DNA from: Desulfarculaceae bacterium
GTDB taxonomy: Bacteria; Desulfobacterota; Desulfarculia; Desulfarculales; Desulfarculaceae
Direction: 5' to 3'
Assembly (NCBI GenBank): GCA_021737145.1
Contig: JAIPEN010000015.1
Span: 1 to 64,000 of the forward strand
DNA length: 64,000 nucleotides
Shown here: one piece after another, positions 7,838-15,521 of the stretch
How positions within the stretch are numbered: position 1 is the first letter of the stretch
Layout of the letters: the number at the start of each line of letters is the position of its first letter
The notes under the pieces: generated by a model
Told to the model about the DNA's origin: nothing
The model's input: only the letters and a program-made list of their open reading frames with translations
Database searches by the model: none
Position numbers and translations under genes: made by a program

Positions 7838-9199
7838 ATGGATCTGACCAGTCATTGGAAAACGGTGATGAACACCATGCAGGACGGCCTGCTGGTGGTG
7901 GACGAGTTGGGCGCCATCGTGGCCCTTAACCCGGCCGCCGAGGAGATGACCGGCTATGGCCAGGGCGAACTCCTGGGCCAGAGTTGCGAGGTCCTGGACT
8001 GCACCGGCTGCAAGATCCTGGGCGAGGGCCCGGGCGGGCGCTGGTGCCAGCTTTTCGTGGATGGCCAGGTGCGGGCCAAGCGCTGCACCATCACCAACAA
8101 GGAAGGCCGCCAGGTGCAGGTGATCAAGCGGGCCTCGGTGCTCAAGGACGAAGGCGGCCGGGTCATCGGCGCGGTGGAGACGCTCATCGACGTGAGCGAG
8201 CTGGCCAAGAAGGAGCGGGAGATCACCGATCTGAGGCGCACCATCGAGGGCCAGGAGGACGGCCGCTTCGGCCTCCTGGGCCGCTCCGGGGAGATGCAGC
8301 GCCTGTTCTATCTGGTGGAGAACGTGGCCGCCAGCGAGGCCCCGGTCCTCATCCAGGGCGAGAGCGGCACCGGCAAGGAGTTGGTGGCCCGGGCCATCCA
8401 CCAGGCGGGCCCGCGCCACGACAAGCCCTTCATCAAGGTGAACTGCGCGGCCCTGAACCAGAGCCTGCTGGAGAGCGAGCTGTTCGGGCACGTGCGCGGG
8501 GCCTTCACCGGGGCCGAGCGCACCCGGGTGGGGCGCTTCGAGGCGGCCCACGGGGGCGACATCTTTTTGGACGAGATAGGCGACGTGCCCCTGGACACCC
8601 AGGTCAAGCTTCTGCGGGTTCTGGAAAACCGCGAGGTGGAGCGGGTGGGCGACCACCGGCCCATCGAGGTGGACGCGCGCATCATCACCGCCACCAACCA
8701 GGACCTGGAGGGGCTCATCGCCACCGGCGAGTTCCGCGAGGACCTGTTCTACCGCATCAACGTGGTGCCTTTGTCCGTGCCGCCCCTGCGCCACCGCCTG
8801 GAGGATGTCCCGCTCATCGCCAACAAGGTGATCCGGCGCATCGCCCTCAAGGGCGGCAAGCCCATCACCGGGATGACCCCCAAGGCCATGGAGCGCCTGC
8901 TGGCCTACTCCTGGCCGGGCAACGTGCGCGAGCTGATCAACGCCCTGGAGTTGGCCTTCGTGCTCTGCCCCGGCGGGCTCATCGAGGCCGAGCACCTGCC
9001 CCCGCGCATCGCCGGGGCCTCGCCCTCCGCCCCGGGCCGGCGGGGACGCCCGGCCCTGGAGCGCCAACGCCTGGTGGAGGTGCTCAGGCAGTGCGGGGGC
9101 AACCAGTCCCAGGCGGCCAGGGTGCTGGGGGTGAGCCGGGTTACGGTGTGGAAGCGGATGAAGGATTACGGCATCAACCTGAGGACGGATATAGTCTGA
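7838..9199 (+). CDS. sigma-54 enhancer-binding activator with cysteine-bearing PAS domain
   Basis: A 453-residue regulator. The PAS domain (about 5-125) carries five cysteines, C50, C55, C58, C70 and C83, with CTGC in the middle. A short linker leads to the AAA+ domain (about 145-370): Walker A GESGTGK 174-180, the sigma-54 contact loop GAFTGA 221-226 and Walker B DIFLDE 241-246. A Fis-type helix-turn-helix ([20 protein letters not shown]) ends the protein. There is no receiver domain, so signal input is probably through the PAS cysteines (metal, Fe-S cluster or thiol state; inferred). It is divergent from the rhodanese selenoprotein gene, its likely target. A paralogue with the same five cysteines is at 33975-35348. 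Confidence 0.93.
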   Translation: MDLTSHWKTVMNTMQDGLLVVDELGAIVALNPAAEEMTGYGQGELLGQSCEVLDCTGCKILGEGPGGRWCQLFVDGQVRAKRCTITNKEGRQVQVIKRASVLKDEGGRVIGAVETLIDVSELAKKEREITDLRRTIEGQEDGRFGLLGRSGEMQRLFYLVENVAASEAPVLIQGESGTGKELVARAIHQAGPRHDKPFIKVNCAALNQSLLESELFGHVRGAFTGAERTRVGRFEAAHGGDIFLDEIGDVPLDTQVKLLRVLENREVERVGDHRPIEVDARIITATNQDLEGLIATGEFREDLFYRINVVPLSVPPLRHRLEDVPLIANKVIRRIALKGGKPITGMTPKAMERLLAYSWPGNVRELINALELAFVLCPGGLIEAEHLPPRIAGASPSAPGRRGRPALERQRLVEVLRQCGGNQSQAARVLGVSRVTVWKRMKDYGINLRTDIV

Positions 9200-9331
9200 G
9201 CCGGACCCTCCTCGATTTCAGCCGGTATCAGGCATTTATGGCGCAGACACGTTGCCAGAAGCCGGGTCTTGGCCTATTATGAATCCTTGCCCCCCCGGCC
9301 GGGGGCGAAGATACCCACGGCGAGAGGAATC

Positions 9332-10312
9332 ATGGATCAGCGCGCGCTAATCACCGGCATCACCGGTCAGGACGGAGCCTACCTGGCCGAACTTCTCTTG
9401 GACAAGGGCTACGAGGTGTGGGGCATCGTGCGCCGCAGCAGCCTGCTCAACCGGCAACGCATCGACCACCTGCACCAGCCGCTCCAGCCCAACGGCGACC
9501 GGCTCCATCTGGTCTACGGCGACCTGACCGACGCCTCGAGCATCAACCAGATCTTGATGAAGGTGCAGCCCACCGAGGTCTACAACCTGGGGGCCCAGAG
9601 CCACGTGGCGGTGAGCTTCGAGGTGCCGGAATACACCTGCGACACCGTGGCCATGGGCGCGCTGCGCCTGCTGGAGGGCATGCGCCAGCTGGGCATCGAC
9701 GCGCGCTACTATCAGGCCAGCTCCAGCGAGATGTTCGGCAAGACCGACAACCCGCTGCAAAACGAGGACACCCCCTTCCATCCCCGCAGCCCCTATGCCG
9801 TGGGCAAGGTGTTCGCCTACTGGATGACCATCAACTACCGCGAGTCCTACGGCTTCCACGCCGGCAACGGGATTCTGTTCAACCACGAGTCGCCCAAGCG
9901 GGGCGAGACCTTCGTGACCCGCAAGATCTCCCGGGCCGTGGCCCGCATAAAAAAGGGCCTGCAAAAAAAGCTCTACCTGGGCAACCTGGACGCCCAGCGC
10001 GACTGGGGCTATGCCGGGGACTACGTGGAGGCCATGTGGCTCATGCTGCAGCAGGACGAGCCCGACGACTACGTGGTGGCCACCGGCGAGACCCACAGCG
10101 TGCGCGACTTCGTGGAGGCGGCCTTCAACTACGTGGGCCTGGACTGGCAGGAGTACGTGGAGATCGACCCGCGCTACTTCCGGCCGGCCGAGGTGGAGTA
10201 TCTGCGCGGCGACCCCTCCAAGGCCAAGCAAAAGCTGGGCTGGGAGCCCAAGGTCAGCTTCTCCGGCCTGGTGGAGATGATGGTGGAGGCGGACCTGCAG
10301 AGCCCGGACTAG
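9332..10312 (+). CDS. gmd: GDP-mannose 4,6-dehydratase
   Basis: Converts GDP-D-mannose to GDP-4-dehydro-6-deoxy-D-mannose, the entry to GDP-fucose, GDP-rhamnose or GDP-perosamine synthesis, in the cytoplasm. The ATG at 9332 follows GAGAGGAA and opens directly into the NADP-binding motif [12 protein letters not shown]; an upstream in-frame ATG adds 21 unlikely residues. The extended SDR features are present: the Ser-Ser-Glu and YAVGKVFAY segment and the family-specific [16 protein letters not shown]. Length (326 residues) is slightly short but complete. It is monocistronic here, ending at a good terminator; no fucose synthase follows. Confidence 0.94.
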   Translation: MDQRALITGITGQDGAYLAELLLDKGYEVWGIVRRSSLLNRQRIDHLHQPLQPNGDRLHLVYGDLTDASSINQILMKVQPTEVYNLGAQSHVAVSFEVPEYTCDTVAMGALRLLEGMRQLGIDARYYQASSSEMFGKTDNPLQNEDTPFHPRSPYAVGKVFAYWMTINYRESYGFHAGNGILFNHESPKRGETFVTRKISRAVARIKKGLQKKLYLGNLDAQRDWGYAGDYVEAMWLMLQQDEPDDYVVATGETHSVRDFVEAAFNYVGLDWQEYVEIDPRYFRPAEVEYLRGDPSKAKQKLGWEPKVSFSGLVEMMVEADLQSPD

Positions 10313-10339
10313 GCCCGGGCCCGGCCTTTTTGGCCCATG

Positions 10340-10374
10340 AATTCGCTCTTCTAAAAAGGAGGGCGAATTTTTTA
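10340..10374 (+). terminator. intrinsic terminator after gmd
   Basis: AATTCGC (10340-10346) pairs with GCGAATT (10363-10369), with further partial pairing inside, followed by a T run. It separates gmd from the ArsR operon. Confidence 0.75.
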
Positions 10375-10375
10375 C

Positions 10376-10411
10376 TTGACATATTTGGTTATTTGGCCAA
10401 ACTTGCAAATA
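10376..10411 (+). promoter_or_regulatory. promoter and nested dyad operator of the ArsR-permease operon
   Basis: A -35-like TTGACA (10376-10381) is followed by two inverted repeats with the same centre (10396.5): outer TATTTG 10382-10387 with CAAATA 10406-10411, and inner TTTGGCCAAA 10392-10401. This 30-bp dyad covers the expected -10 region (poor match AAACTT) and ends 15 bases before the ArsR start. It fits an ArsR/SmtB-type operator giving autorepression. Confidence 0.65.
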
Positions 10412-10425
10412 AGGAGGCCATACCC

Positions 10426-10746
10426 ATGGAAGCAAACAGACAGAGCAGGCTGGAGGCCCGGGCGCGCATCCTCAAGGCCCTGGGCCACGCCTCCCGGCTG
10501 ATGATCGTGGAGGAGCTGGCCGACGGCGAAAAGTGCGTGGCCGAGCTCACCCAGACGGTGGGCAGCGACATGTCCACCGTGTCCAAGCACCTGTCGCTGC
10601 TCAAGTCGGTGGGCCTGGTGCAGGACCGCAAGGAGGGCACCCAGGTCTTTTACCGCCTGCTGGCCCCCTGCGTGCTGGGCTTTTTCCAGTGCGTGGAAAA
10701 CGTGATGGATGTTCAAGTGCAACGCCAGATACTTCTGGCCAAGTAG
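10426..10746 (+). CDS. ArsR/SmtB-family transcriptional repressor
   Basis: A 106-residue winged-helix protein beginning after AAGGAGG. The core ILKALGHASRLMIVEELADGEKCVAELTQ...SDMSTVSKHLSLLKSVGLVQDRKEGTQVFYRL is typical of ArsR proteins. Cys46 falls in the helix after the first recognition elements (EKCVAEL), and two further cysteines lie near the C-terminus (APCVLGFFQCVE), which could make a trivalent metalloid or thiol sensor site. It is the first gene of an eight-gene operon and has a dyad over its promoter, so it is probably the local repressor released by a metal, metalloid or reactive sulfur signal. Confidence 0.92.
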   Translation: MEANRQSRLEARARILKALGHASRLMIVEELADGEKCVAELTQTVGSDMSTVSKHLSLLKSVGLVQDRKEGTQVFYRLLAPCVLGFFQCVENVMDVQVQRQILLAK

Positions 10747-10763
10747 GAGCGGAGCGGCCCGCC

Positions 10764-11939
10764 ATGCTAAAGGAACGCTACAAGCTGGTAATCATCGCGG
10801 CCCTGTTCGCGGCCGCCTATTTCGTGCCCTGGGGCAGCGAGGTGGTCAGGCGCTCGGGCCTGGAGGCCTTCCTCATGCTGCGGGAGTACGCCCGCGAGCA
10901 TGTGCTCACCTGCCTGGTGCCCGCCTTTTTCATCGCCGGGGCCATCAGCGTGTTCGTGTCCCAGGCCGCGGTGCTCAAGTATTTCGGGGCCACGGCCAAG
11001 AAGATCCTGTCCTACTCGGTGGCCTCGGTGTCCGGCTCGGTGCTGGCGGTGTGCTCCTGCACCGTGCTGCCCCTGTTCGCGGGCATCTACACCCGGGGCG
11101 CTGGAATAGGCCCGGCCACGGCCTTTCTCTACTCCGGCCCGGCCATCAACGTGCTGGCCATCGTGCTCACCGCCCGCATCCTGGGCTGGGAGCTGGGCCT
11201 GGCCCGGGCCATCGGCGCGGTGGTATTCGCGGTGATCACCGGCCTGCTCATGGCCTTCATCTTTCGCAAGGACGACGCGGCCCGGGCCTCCGGCGAGATA
11301 TACCTGCCCGAGGACGAGGGCGCCGGCCGCTCCCTGGGCCAGGAGTCCCTGTTCATGCTCACCCTGGTGCTGATCCTGGTCTTCGCGGCCTTTGCCCGCC
11401 CGGCCGAGGGCGAGGCCGGAGTGTGGGCGGCTCTGTTCGCGGCCAAGTGGTGGATCACCGCCGGGCTGCTGGTGGTGCTCATGTTCATGCTGCGCGCCTG
11501 GTTCCAGCGCGAGGAGCGGGTGGAGTGGGTGCAGTCCACCTGGGGTTTCATGAAGCAGATACTGCCGCTGTTGGGCGCGGGGGTGCTGGTGGCCGGCTTC
11601 ATGCTGGGGCGTCCCGGCCACCCCGCCCTGATCCCGCCGGAGTGGATCTCGGGCGCCCTGGGGGGCAACGGCCTGGGGGCCAACCTCTTCGCCTCGGTGG
11701 CCGGGGCCCTGATGTACTTCGCCACCCTCACCGAGATACCCATTTTGCAGGGGCTCATCGGCGCGGGCATGGGCAAGGGCCCGGCCCTGGCCCTGCTGCT
11801 GGCCGGCCCGGCCCTCAGCCTGCCCAACATGCTGGTGATCGGCGGGGTCATGGGCTGGAAGAAGACCGCGGTGTTCTCCGGGATCATCGTGATCATGTCC
11901 ACCATCGCCGGCCTGATCTACGGTTCGGTGTTCGCCTGA
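10764..11939 (+). CDS. COG0701-family permease (ArsP / UPF0718 type)
   Basis: A 391-residue polytopic inner-membrane protein with about ten hydrophobic segments. The hallmark motif AVCSCTVLPLFAGIY (Cys97, Cys99) and the GPAINVLAI segment identify the COG0701 permease family, which includes organoarsenical exporters (ArsP) and proposed Cu/Zn exporters. A second hydrophobic half follows a charged loop (residues about 165-195) and repeats the fold (ATLTEIPILQGLIGAGMGKGPALALLLAGPALSLPN). It follows the ArsR gene by 17 bases. The substrate cannot be told from sequence; metal or metalloid thiolates fit the context of thioredoxin-fold neighbours. Confidence 0.9.
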   Translation: MLKERYKLVIIAALFAAAYFVPWGSEVVRRSGLEAFLMLREYAREHVLTCLVPAFFIAGAISVFVSQAAVLKYFGATAKKILSYSVASVSGSVLAVCSCTVLPLFAGIYTRGAGIGPATAFLYSGPAINVLAIVLTARILGWELGLARAIGAVVFAVITGLLMAFIFRKDDAARASGEIYLPEDEGAGRSLGQESLFMLTLVLILVFAAFARPAEGEAGVWAALFAAKWWITAGLLVVLMFMLRAWFQREERVEWVQSTWGFMKQILPLLGAGVLVAGFMLGRPGHPALIPPEWISGALGGNGLGANLFASVAGALMYFATLTEIPILQGLIGAGMGKGPALALLLAGPALSLPNMLVIGGVMGWKKTAVFSGIIVIMSTIAGLIYGSVFA

Positions 11940-11958
11940 GCGGCGGGGAGCGCGGCGC

Positions 11959-12453
11959 ATGGACGGCATAAAGAAGATAAACGTGGGCGGCGACACCATC
12001 GGCATCCGGGGCCTGGACGCGGCCATCGAGGAGCTGAAGGCGCACTACGCCGACAAGAGCGACCCCGAGGTGGCCCAGGCCATGCTGGCCCGCTTGGAAA
12101 AGATCAACTACTTCGCGCCCACGGCCCGGGATGAATACGCCGCCGCCCTGCTGCGCGAGTTCCGCAAGGCCCTGGGCCAGCCCTTCGAGGCCGGGGAAAG
12201 CGGCGGGCTCAGCGTGCGGGTGCTGGGGCCGGGCTGCCCCCGCTGCGAACAGCTTTTCCAGCGGGTGACCAAGGTGCTGGCCGAGCTGAACCTGCCGGCC
12301 GACCTGGAGGCAATCAAGGACACCAAGGAAATAGCGGCTTCCGGGGTGCTGGTCACTCCGGGGCTGATGATCAACGGCCAGGTGAGGAGCACGGGCAAGC
12401 TGCCCACCGAACAGCAGCTGAGCCAATGGCTCGGCCAGGCCGCGAAGGAATAA
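11959..12453 (+). CDS. two-domain thioredoxin-fold protein with CPRC motif
   Basis: A 164-residue cytoplasmic protein. An N-terminal helical region (1-85) resembles a small four-helix unit (IRGLDAAIEELKA...INYFAPTARDEYAAALLREF). The C-terminal 75 residues form a small TM0996-type thioredoxin fold with VLGPGCPRCEQLF and the cis-proline loop GVLVTPGLMINGQV. The helical N-terminus is like the small domain found fused to or beside such thioredoxins in ArsR-permease operons. It starts after GGGGAG, 19 bases after the permease, and is probably a reductant or metalloid-thiol carrier for it (inferred). Confidence 0.82.
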   Translation: MDGIKKINVGGDTIGIRGLDAAIEELKAHYADKSDPEVAQAMLARLEKINYFAPTARDEYAAALLREFRKALGQPFEAGESGGLSVRVLGPGCPRCEQLFQRVTKVLAELNLPADLEAIKDTKEIAASGVLVTPGLMINGQVRSTGKLPTEQQLSQWLGQAAKE

Positions 12454-12472
12454 ACCAAAAGGAGCGAGGATC

Positions 12473-12706
12473 ATGGAGATAAAGGTTTTGGGCCCTGGCT
12501 GCCCCAAATGCCACCAGACCGAACAGATCGTGCGCGAGGCGGTGGCCGAGGCCGGGGTTGAGGCGGACATCGAGAAGGTCACCGGCACCATGGACATCGC
12601 CGCGGCCGGCGTCTTCGGCACCCCGGCGGTTATCATCGACGGCGAGGTGAAGATCGTGGGCAAGGTGCCCGGCAAGGACCAGGTCAAGTCCTGGCTGGGC
12701 TCGTAG
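12473..12706 (+). CDS. small thioredoxin-like protein (TM0996 family), CPKC
   Basis: A 77-residue glutaredoxin/thioredoxin-fold protein of the TM0996/MtH895 type, starting after AAAAGGAG. VLGPGCPKCHQTE carries the active-site CPKC and FGTPAVIIDGEV the cis-proline loop. It is about 45% similar by eye to the C-terminal half of the preceding protein, suggesting duplication. Such proteins often travel with COG0701 permeases. The direct redox partner is unknown. Confidence 0.9.
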   Translation: MEIKVLGPGCPKCHQTEQIVREAVAEAGVEADIEKVTGTMDIAAAGVFGTPAVIIDGEVKIVGKVPGKDQVKSWLGS

Positions 12707-12727
12707 CCAGGGGGAAAGGAGCACGCC

Positions 12728-13057
12728 ATGCGGTTGCTGGAGGAATGGTTTCCCGAGTTCGCGGCCGAGTTCGACCGGATCGACGAGCTCTACAAGGAAA
12801 AGCGCAGCATCGATGAGAAGACCTATCAGTTCATCTGCTTCGCCCTGTCCATAAAAAACCGCTCCAAGCCGTGCCTGCTCAAGCACTTCTTCGGGGCCCT
12901 GGAGGCCGGGGCCACGGTAAAGGAGCTGGCCTACATCATGGCCCTCACCTTCCGGGAAAGCGCGGGCGGCGACGACTGCTGGACCCACGATGCCCTGGGC
13001 GACTACAAGCAACTCATGGCCGAGGGCATCGGCAGCCGGGAATGCTGCGCCAAGTGA
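12728..13057 (+). CDS. carboxymuconolactone decarboxylase / AhpD-like protein
   Basis: A 109-residue all-helical protein, translated from an ATG after AAAGGAG. The segment KTYQFICFALSIKNRSKPCLLKHFFGALEAGATVKELAYIMAL matches the CMD/AhpD core, but the usual CxxC of AhpD is SKPC here: the first cysteine is replaced by serine while the second cysteine and the following histidine remain. Extra cysteines occur at GDDC and at the C-terminal ECC. A role as a thiol peroxidase partner or a thiol-dependent metalloid-handling protein would fit the operon; the family is functionally broad and no reaction is assigned. Confidence 0.8.
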   Translation: MRLLEEWFPEFAAEFDRIDELYKEKRSIDEKTYQFICFALSIKNRSKPCLLKHFFGALEAGATVKELAYIMALTFRESAGGDDCWTHDALGDYKQLMAEGIGSRECCAK

Positions 13058-13083
13058 GGCCGAGCAAAAAAGAGGAAAAACAC

Positions 13084-13482
13084 ATGCTGAAGAAATTCTG
13101 TGGCTGGGGCCTGCTGCTCCTGGCCCTGTCTTTGTTGACGCCCGCGGGAGCCGGGGCCAGCGGCGCCGCGCCGCCGGCCATCCCGGTCAAGGGCATGGTC
13201 ACCCTGGTGGATCTGGGGGCGGACAAGTGCATCCCCTGCCGCATGATGGCCCCCATCCTGGAAGAGCTGAAGCAGGAGTACAAGGGCAAGGCGGCCATCG
13301 TGTTCCTGGACGTGTGGAAGGACCGCAGCCTGGCGCCCCGCTTCGGCATCCGGGCCATTCCCACCCAGGTTTTCTATGACCGCCAGGGAAAAGAGACCTT
13401 CCGGCACGAAGGCTTTTTGAGCAAAGAGCAAATCGAGCTGGTCCTGGAAAAGCTGGGCGTTGCCAAGCCGGCCGCCAAATAA
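13084..13482 (+). CDS. exported thioredoxin-like protein
   Basis: A 132-residue protein with an N-terminal signal sequence (LLLLALSLLTPAGAGASG, cleavage near 26). The thioredoxin fold follows with active site KCIPC (Cys49, Cys52), the buried aspartate region DVWKDRSLAPRFGIRAIPTQVFYD and the cis-proline in AIPT. It should act outside the cytoplasmic membrane, accepting electrons from the CcdA-like protein encoded 25 bases downstream and passing them to periplasmic disulfides, possibly in the selenocytochrome two genes on. Confidence 0.9.
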   Translation: MLKKFCGWGLLLLALSLLTPAGAGASGAAPPAIPVKGMVTLVDLGADKCIPCRMMAPILEELKQEYKGKAAIVFLDVWKDRSLAPRFGIRAIPTQVFYDRQGKETFRHEGFLSKEQIELVLEKLGVAKPAAK

Positions 13483-13507
13483 ACCGTAAGCGGGCGAGGC
13501 GGGGTTT

Positions 13508-14215
13508 ATGTGGGAGCAGTGGTTCCTGACGCTGAACTCTTGGATCACCAGCGGCAGCCTGGCTGCCCTGGCCGGGGCTTTGTTGTGGGGCGTGATCAGC
13601 GTGGCCCTCAGCCCCTGCCACCTGGCTTCCATTCCCCTGATCGTCACCTATGTGGCCGGGCAAGAGGTGGCGGTGCGGCCCCGGCGGGCGGCCCAGTACG
13701 CCGGGTTGTTCACCCTGGGGCTGTTCATCACCATCGCCCTGGTGGGCGTGGTCAGCTCCCTGCTGGGGCTGATGCTGGGCGGGGTGGGGCCTTACTGGGC
13801 CCTGCTGGTGGGGGCGCTTCTGCTCTGGGTGGCCCTGGACATGATGGGGATCAAGGCCCTGCCCCTCTCGGGCGCCTTGCTGGCCCGCTTGCGGGTGAAG
13901 GGCCGCGGCGGGGCCTTTGTCCTGGGCCTGGGGTATGGGGTGCTCTCGGGCTCCTGCACCTTTGGCTTTATCGCGCCCATCCTGGCCGTCATCACGGTGC
14001 AGAAGGACATCGTGGCCGGCTCGGCCATGATCCTGCTCTTCGGGCTGGGCCATTGCCTGCCCATCGCCCTGGCGGGCAGCTCCACCGCGGCGGTGGGCAA
14101 GCTCTTGGAAAACGCTTCATTCCAGAAGGGCAGCCTGTGGTTCAAGCGCGCCGCCGGAGCGGGCATCGCCCTGCTGGGGGTCTATTTCATTCTTTCGCCT
14201 TGGATGGGTGCTTAG
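13508..14215 (+). CDS. CcdA/DsbD-like transmembrane electron carrier
   Basis: A 235-residue integral membrane protein with six hydrophobic segments. The two cysteines of the DsbD-type transmembrane domain are seen in SPCHLASIP (first half) and SGSCTFGFIAPI (second half), each followed by a proline-containing helix as in CcdA. A third cysteine lies in GLGHCLPIAL. It moves electrons from cytoplasmic thioredoxin to periplasmic thiol proteins. It sits between an exported thioredoxin and a multihaem cytochrome, matching roles in either periplasmic thiol reduction or cytochrome c maturation. The operon setting favours supply to local targets. Confidence 0.9.
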   Translation: MWEQWFLTLNSWITSGSLAALAGALLWGVISVALSPCHLASIPLIVTYVAGQEVAVRPRRAAQYAGLFTLGLFITIALVGVVSSLLGLMLGGVGPYWALLVGALLLWVALDMMGIKALPLSGALLARLRVKGRGGAFVLGLGYGVLSGSCTFGFIAPILAVITVQKDIVAGSAMILLFGLGHCLPIALAGSSTAAVGKLLENASFQKGSLWFKRAAGAGIALLGVYFILSPWMGA

Positions 14216-14240
14216 CCCGTCCGGGACAAGAGGTGCCAAG

Positions 14241-15464
14241 GTGAATAAAGGACATTTGGCCAAGGCGGGCCTGTCGGCCCTGACGCTGGGGTTGATGGTC
14301 CTGATGACCATGGGGGCCTCGGCCGGGTCGCCGCCGGCCATACAAAGCCTGGCCCAACTGGTGGAGCATTACGACTCGGCCCGCTGCGCCGAGTGCCACG
14401 AGGAAATCCACCAGCAGTGGTCCCGCTCCCACCACGCCCGCTCCCTCATGGGCCTGAACAACTTCAGCTTCATGTCCAAGTACCTCAAGAAGGGTCCGCT
14501 GTCGGTCAAGAGCCCCGGGGAGGCCACCCTGGCCAACTTCTCCTGCGCCAAGTGCCACCTGCCCCAACTGCTGGACACCAACGACCAGGTGGCCAAGGAG
14601 CTGGCCGAGGTGATCCGGCGGGATGACAAGACCGTGATCGCCAAGCTCAACATCGGCTGCCTGGTGTGCCACCAGGACAAGGCGGTGGCGCACCACAAGC
14701 CCGCATCCGGGGTGCTCTACGGCGGCCGCGAGGTGAAGGAGCACGAGGGGGCCTTCAAGCAGGTTCGGAAGAGCCGCTTCATGTCCTCGCCCGCCTTCTG
14801 CGGTCAGTGCCATGGCCTGGGCCCCAACTTCGAGTTCACCCCGCCCATCCAGTGCGCCACTCTTTACGGCAGCTATTTGCACGCCTACGTGCCCGGGGGA
14901 GGCTCCCAGACCTGCCTGGACTGCCACAAGCAGGGATCGGACCATACCTTCGCGCCCGACTTCAGCGACAAGGCGGCCACCGGCAAGCTGTACGCCCGGG
15001 CTTTGCCCATGAGCGTGGAGGTGTTGCCCTACACCTTCCATCCGGGGCACGGCGAGAATCATCCCCGGGTGGTGGTGACCGCCTCCATCCGCAACCTGGC
15101 CGGCCACCGCCTGCCCGACGGCTGACCCTCCCGGGCTCAAGCGGTGCTGTACGCCACCGCCACCGACGAGAACAAAAAAACCGTGTACAGCCGCGAGCGC
15201 ATCTACATGCCCCAGTGCGGCAACAGCTTGGGGCAGGTGATGGTGCTGGGGCCGGACAAGAAGCTGGGCATCATCCGAGACACCACCTTCCAGCCCTGGG
15301 CCACCAAGCGCGAGGTGTTCGACATTCAACTGAACAAGCCGGCCCGGCGCCTGAAGCTCAATCTCCGGCTGGTCTACCGCCTGCGGCCGGGCGACGAGAT
15401 CCCCGTGCATGACTGGACCCGCACGGTGGACGTGGCGGGCTTGTTCCCCCAAGCGGCCCACTAA
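14241..15464 (+). CDS. periplasmic five-haem cytochrome c selenoprotein (in-frame TGA at codon 295)
   Basis: One open frame of 407 residues with a single TGA at 15123-15125, read as selenocysteine. The GTG at 14241 follows AGAGGTG and opens a signal peptide; an in-frame ATG at 14208 lies inside the previous gene. Five CxxCH motifs are visible: 49-53, 102-106, 140-144, 187-191 and 225-229. After the haem region comes a beta-rich domain whose motif AGHRLPDG ends exactly at the TGA (U295) and continues as PSRAQAVLYATATDENKKTVYSRERIY, the same fold. GHxxPTG-like motifs are known in C-terminal domains of multihaem cytochromes. A SECIS-like hairpin follows the TGA. Read as a stop, the second half would have no ribosome-binding site. 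It probably carries electrons to a selenium-centred reduction of an unknown substrate. Confidence 0.82.
15123..15160 (+). promoter_or_regulatory. bacterial SECIS-like hairpin following the cytochrome TGA
   Basis: After the TGA (15123-15125) and a 15-base spacer, GCGGTG (15141-15146) pairs perfectly with CACCGC (15155-15160). The eight-base loop CTGTACGC holds a GU and begins 21 bases after the TGA, the same distance as in the rhodanese gene. The longer loop is less like E. coli fdhF, so this one is the weaker of the two SECIS candidates. Confidence 0.6.
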
Positions 15465-15498
15465 AAAAGGCCGGCCCGGGGACGCCCCCGGACCGGCC
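15463..15498 (-). terminator. terminator between convergent genes
   Basis: A long GC stem (GGCCGG...CCGGCC extended by CCCGGGG/CCCCCGG around ACG) is flanked on its left by six A residues, so it is followed by T residues on the minus strand. It should end the dehydratase-family transcript and lies just after the cytochrome stop codon. Confidence 0.75.
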
Positions 15499-15521
15499 TG
15501 ACCTTGCCTCGTTGATTGGGA

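Noticed and set aside
15123-15143. Two separate genes, cytochrome and a downstream small protein
   Set aside because: The possible start after the TGA has no ribosome-binding site, and the second part continues the same beta-rich domain.
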